Assembly (NCBI GenBank): GCA_032209605.1
Contig: JASFXZ010000004.1
Location: 33,390,401-33,454,400 of the forward strand
Length of the DNA stretch: 64,000 nt
Direction: 5' to 3'
From: Mactromeris polynyma
Lineage: Eukaryota > Mollusca > Bivalvia > Venerida > Mactridae
Shown here: one piece after another, positions 60,800 to 64,000 of the stretch
How positions within the stretch are numbered: position 1 is the first letter of the stretch
How the letters are laid out: each line of letters starts with the position of its first letter
Program-made: the position numbers and the translations under genes
Notes under the pieces: generated by a model
The model's input: only the letters and a program-made list of their open reading frames with translations
What the model was told of the DNA's origin: nothing
Databases searched by the model: none

Positions 60800-63700
60800 G
60801 ACAAACAACAGCAAGGGCTAAATAAAAAATAAATCAACGAGAACAGTGCATTCTCTTCTGAGCAATATCCACTAGAAGTCACAACAATGGCTGTTGTAGA
60901 GAGGACGTTGCTCTAGAAAGGTTTAAGTTATGGCAAATTCTTACTACAAGAACATTGACCTTGTTGCTGAAGGGAGACAGGACCGTTCAGGAAAGGTTGT
61001 ATTGTATTATATCATGTTATAGATTGAACCAATAACATAGGTTGATTCCAAATTTGCTACGAGTCGTACTAAACCGCTCAATGTCCAAAGCTGTTGAATT
61101 GCGATTTGGCGATTCATCATGACGAATCGATATCAACAGACATTACGTCGTTGAATCTGTAAGATTTAATGCGCATGTCAAAAATACATCGAGAGTATAA
61201 TCGCTTATCGAAATATAACTAGAGATAAAAATGTAATTTGAAAGGTGAATGGCTCGCGTAGGTCTTACAAATACATGAACACATCGTTACAAGTCAATAA
61301 GTATGATACAAACAAAGAGAAAAAATCGATGCACACATCTAGAGAAGAGATCATTATAGCATATAATTATTAATAATTGTTATCAAGAACGCGTAAAGAT
61401 AAAGAACACTTTGTTATGTCAGTAAATAAAATATTATGGGAGTTAAACACACAAGATTGTATACAAAACATTGGTTAAGAGAGTCAGAAGGAAGGATGGA
61501 GAAGAAGTAAACAGTACATTAATGTTGATTATATGTCGAGTTTCAATGCAATCCATAGAAAACTAAATTATTTTGCTACATGTGTTCTAAAACGAGACGT
61601 CGGTTCAATGGGCCAGAATTCTAAATATGTTGATGGATGCATAGCACATTTATGTCTTCCACATGTACAAATGATGTATCATGGTATTTGTAAAGAAACA
61701 GCATTGTAATGCCTTTAAGACTAAAGAAGTAGTCAAAAACGAGAGAGAATAAGGTGCTACACAAACTACATATGTTGTATATTGGACAGAACAACCAATC
61801 GACCGACCAACAGACAGGATGACAATAAAACAAAAAGTATGTATCCGTAAATCGTCGATATAGTTCAACGGAACGATGACGGAAAATTGCATTTCCCATG
61901 ATTTCAATACAGGTATAATTATTCGTTTGATATCTTATATGTTGCACCGTCTTCTTGTATACGTATCTTGTCTACTGCTATCTTCCTCTGCCTACTGTAC
62001 ACTATCTTATTATATCGTCCGCTAGCTTGTTTTCAGTGCACTTCACGCGTGATACGGCTGCAGCGTAGGCAGACATTTCAGTAATTTGTATATTTGATCA
62101 GCAAGTTTCGTTGGGGTTCTTTCTTTTGCGTAAGTGAAGTCAGCTCTAATCCGTTTTATAGCTGATATCGCAAATGATTACCGCTATTTTTTGTTAGACA
62201 GGGCAAATCTGAAAAGTTAGTTTGAAAGGAAATTCTTTATACGACAGATAATATGAATTCAAAGCTTATAACATGTAAAAATGCAATTATATCCACAAGT
62301 AGATTGAAACGTTTGCAATGGAATAAAATTGATTTAATTTGTAATATAAGTCGACGTGAGTTAGCCATATCTCATTTTATAAGTTAAATCATGATTTATA
62401 TATTGACAACAAATGGTTAAAATGAACTAAATATAACATTATTCTATATTTAAAATGAAATTTTCATGTTGTGACATAAAACTGTAAAATTATTGAATAT
62501 ATGGAAAAATATTCACATTTTTTAAATCAGAAAGAATTCTGTGCTTCAACTATTTTGAAGTTTTAATAATTCTAACCGATATTAAAACACGCACATTTTT
62601 CTTCATCAAAAACATTTCACGTTTTTATTGTGCCAATTTAAAAAAAAATCTCCACTACATTACACTTAAAAGGTTAATTCTTGTCATTTATTAAAAAAAC
62701 TTTAAAGCGGTAAGGCATATTCATAAAAAAATAGGCAAACTAATTTCTCAGAGAAAGACGACAAAACTTCGGTGGACAGCTGCTTAAAAGTACTGGGACA
62801 ACGTTACAGAACACTAAACAGTATTCAATAAGATATGCCGGCAGATATGGCTGCCTTATATTTCTTAAAACATCATGGGTGATCAGGTTTGCTATTGCAG
62901 GTCTGATGACTAATTATATAAGATGCGAATGTTTACCTAACAGGGGCTGGTCATAAGAGGTTCGAACTGAAATATGAAAGTACTGTAGTGGTGTGGCGCT
63001 TGATGAGGTGCTCGAAACCACGCACCCTCTATATTGACCAGTTGGCTGTATCACCCCCACACCGCTGCTCTCCTCCCACTTACGTCACTATACTACTGCT
63101 ACCTTAATATAAATGCAGATGGATACGACCCAGTGTGGGGCTAGACCCCTCCCCAGCTCTCGCAAGGTGCTCTACCGTTTCATCATACTCTACTACACAG
63201 CTTAAGAACTAGTATGTTGGTATTCTAGCTCAGAAGAATAAAAACTTGACTAAATAATTTATTATTTTCTTGAGTTTGAATCAGCGGATTTAATTTATTG
63301 AGGATTTAATACTTTATTTTGCAGTCAAGTGTCATTGAGGATGTCATTCAGCTGGTGATGTTAATGATGCAGACTGTTAAAGAAAATGTGAAGTGTTGCT
63401 TAAAGTCACAACCACTGTAATTCTAATGATGTATAAGAGTTCATAATATAAATAGTAACAATCAAACAAACATTTAAATTGCCAAATGATAATAATTAAC
63501 CTGTCTTAATATACATGTATATTCATCCAGTTCGTGTCTTAACAGTTTAAAATTAGGCTTAGCAGTAATCAAATAAAAATATTCAATATTAAATTTTCAT
63601 CCAGCTATGTTCAAGCAAACTTAGCGGAAGTTTCTTATTTTGTTTAGTATATATATTGATTCCAGATGTAACTGTATGTACGGTTTTTCCAGACGACATA

Positions 63701-63867
63701 ATTATGCATATCTGTCTAAAACAAGTAAACATCATTACATTTTATGTCGAATTGTTGTGTTGCTGCCGTTAGACTTATTTTTGTTAAAGAAAATGGAAAT
63801 GGTAATTTAATCATGCAAAACAATACAGAATTATTTCAAGCGCTAAATTCATTTAGTACAATATGTA
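60800..63867. other. No gene supported
   Basis: AT-rich sequence without recognisable exons. A distinctly G/C-richer block lies at about 62940-63210 with no coding frame. Confidence 0.4.
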
Positions 63868-64000
63868 CAGTAAAACCTCAATGATACGACCACCCTTGGG
63901 ACCCTTGAAAATTGGTCTTAATATTGAGGTTGTCTTAATATTGAGGTTGAATAAAGAGCACAACAGTGAAAATGGACTTGAAAATTGCGTTCTTAATTTT
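63868..64000. mobile_element. CAGTAAAACCTC-type MITE, copy 4, cut by the window edge
   Basis: Starts CAGTAAAACCTCAATGATAC after TA and runs through the family interior (AGTGAAAATGGACTTGAAAA) to the last base of the window. The right terminus is outside. Confidence 0.8.

Larger units (their letters stand above)
53270..60800. repeat. Tandem duplication, unit B
   Basis: Direct repeat of unit A, diverged by many substitutions and indels. At the place where unit A has its 23-bp minisatellite, unit B has only a short junction, CACACTCATTCATTATGAAT near 53424-53443. Unit B carries its own insertions: an interspersed repeat at about 55290-55550, the hAT-type MITE at 57194-57650 and another interspersed repeat at about 59478-59830. 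Confidence 0.85.

Noticed and set aside
62975..63010. TTGATGAGGTGCTCGAAAC, resembling a hammerhead ribozyme core
   Set aside because: The core needs CTGATGA and has TTGATGA; no matching stem III and GUH cleavage site could be placed.

Overview
This is an AT-rich eukaryotic genomic window, almost certainly from a mollusc and probably a bivalve. The evidence is split genes with short exons and GT-AG introns, a CBM2-linker-GH9 cellulase-type gene of the kind known from molluscs, TIR elements with TA, 8-bp and 9-bp target duplications, 5'-truncated non-LTR retrotransposons, tRNA-derived repeats and long micro/minisatellites. The species cannot be named from sequence alone. Apart from the last exons of several genes, most long open frames here are intron or repeat sequence.

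Layout. (1) 1-14.6 kb, minus strand: three related blocks derived from a GPR157-like seven-helix receptor gene. Copy B (9104-12891) is a complete four-exon gene whose exons join in phase to 332 codons. Copy A (exons between 527 and 1916) is intact as far as seen, but its last exon lies off the left edge. Copy C (4732-5761) is a dead first exon split by an 836-bp insertion with a 9-bp target duplication. (2) 14.6-18.5 kb: a 5'-truncated LINE with a perfect 16-bp target duplication, a MITE, a SINE and a fold-back element. (3) 19.1-29.8 kb, plus strand: an 11-exon gene for a secreted CBM2 + Thr/Pro linker + GH9 protein. The exons join in phase to 584 codons. Both catalytic-base aspartates of the GH9 DAGD motif are replaced (N and Y), although the rest of the fold and the catalytic acid motif NEVA are kept, so this reads as a GH9 pseudoenzyme. 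Its introns hold several MITEs and a decayed pogo/Tigger element. (4) 30.6-31.2 kb: a 73-bp minisatellite, then repeat-rich DNA. (5) 34.9-41.2 kb, plus strand: a plausible five-exon gene for an unrecognised 183-residue protein with a Pro/Thr/Arg-rich tail; its introns hold a LINE tail, a mariner element and a pogo-type TIR element. (6) 45.0-60.8 kb: a direct tandem duplication of about 7.5 kb. Unit A has an intact three-exon TPR-protein gene (48598-50461, minus strand), a 23-bp minisatellite of about 1.5 kb and a perfect TAGA array. Unit B has the same gene as a pseudogene with four lesions, plus a later hAT-type MITE. (7) 60.8-64 kb: no gene seen; a cut MITE lies at the right edge.

The genes do not form a pathway. 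What links them is local tandem duplication followed by divergence, with transposon insertions that give the order of events. The observation most worth following is the GH9 protein that appears to keep its carbohydrate-binding module and scaffold while losing its catalytic base.
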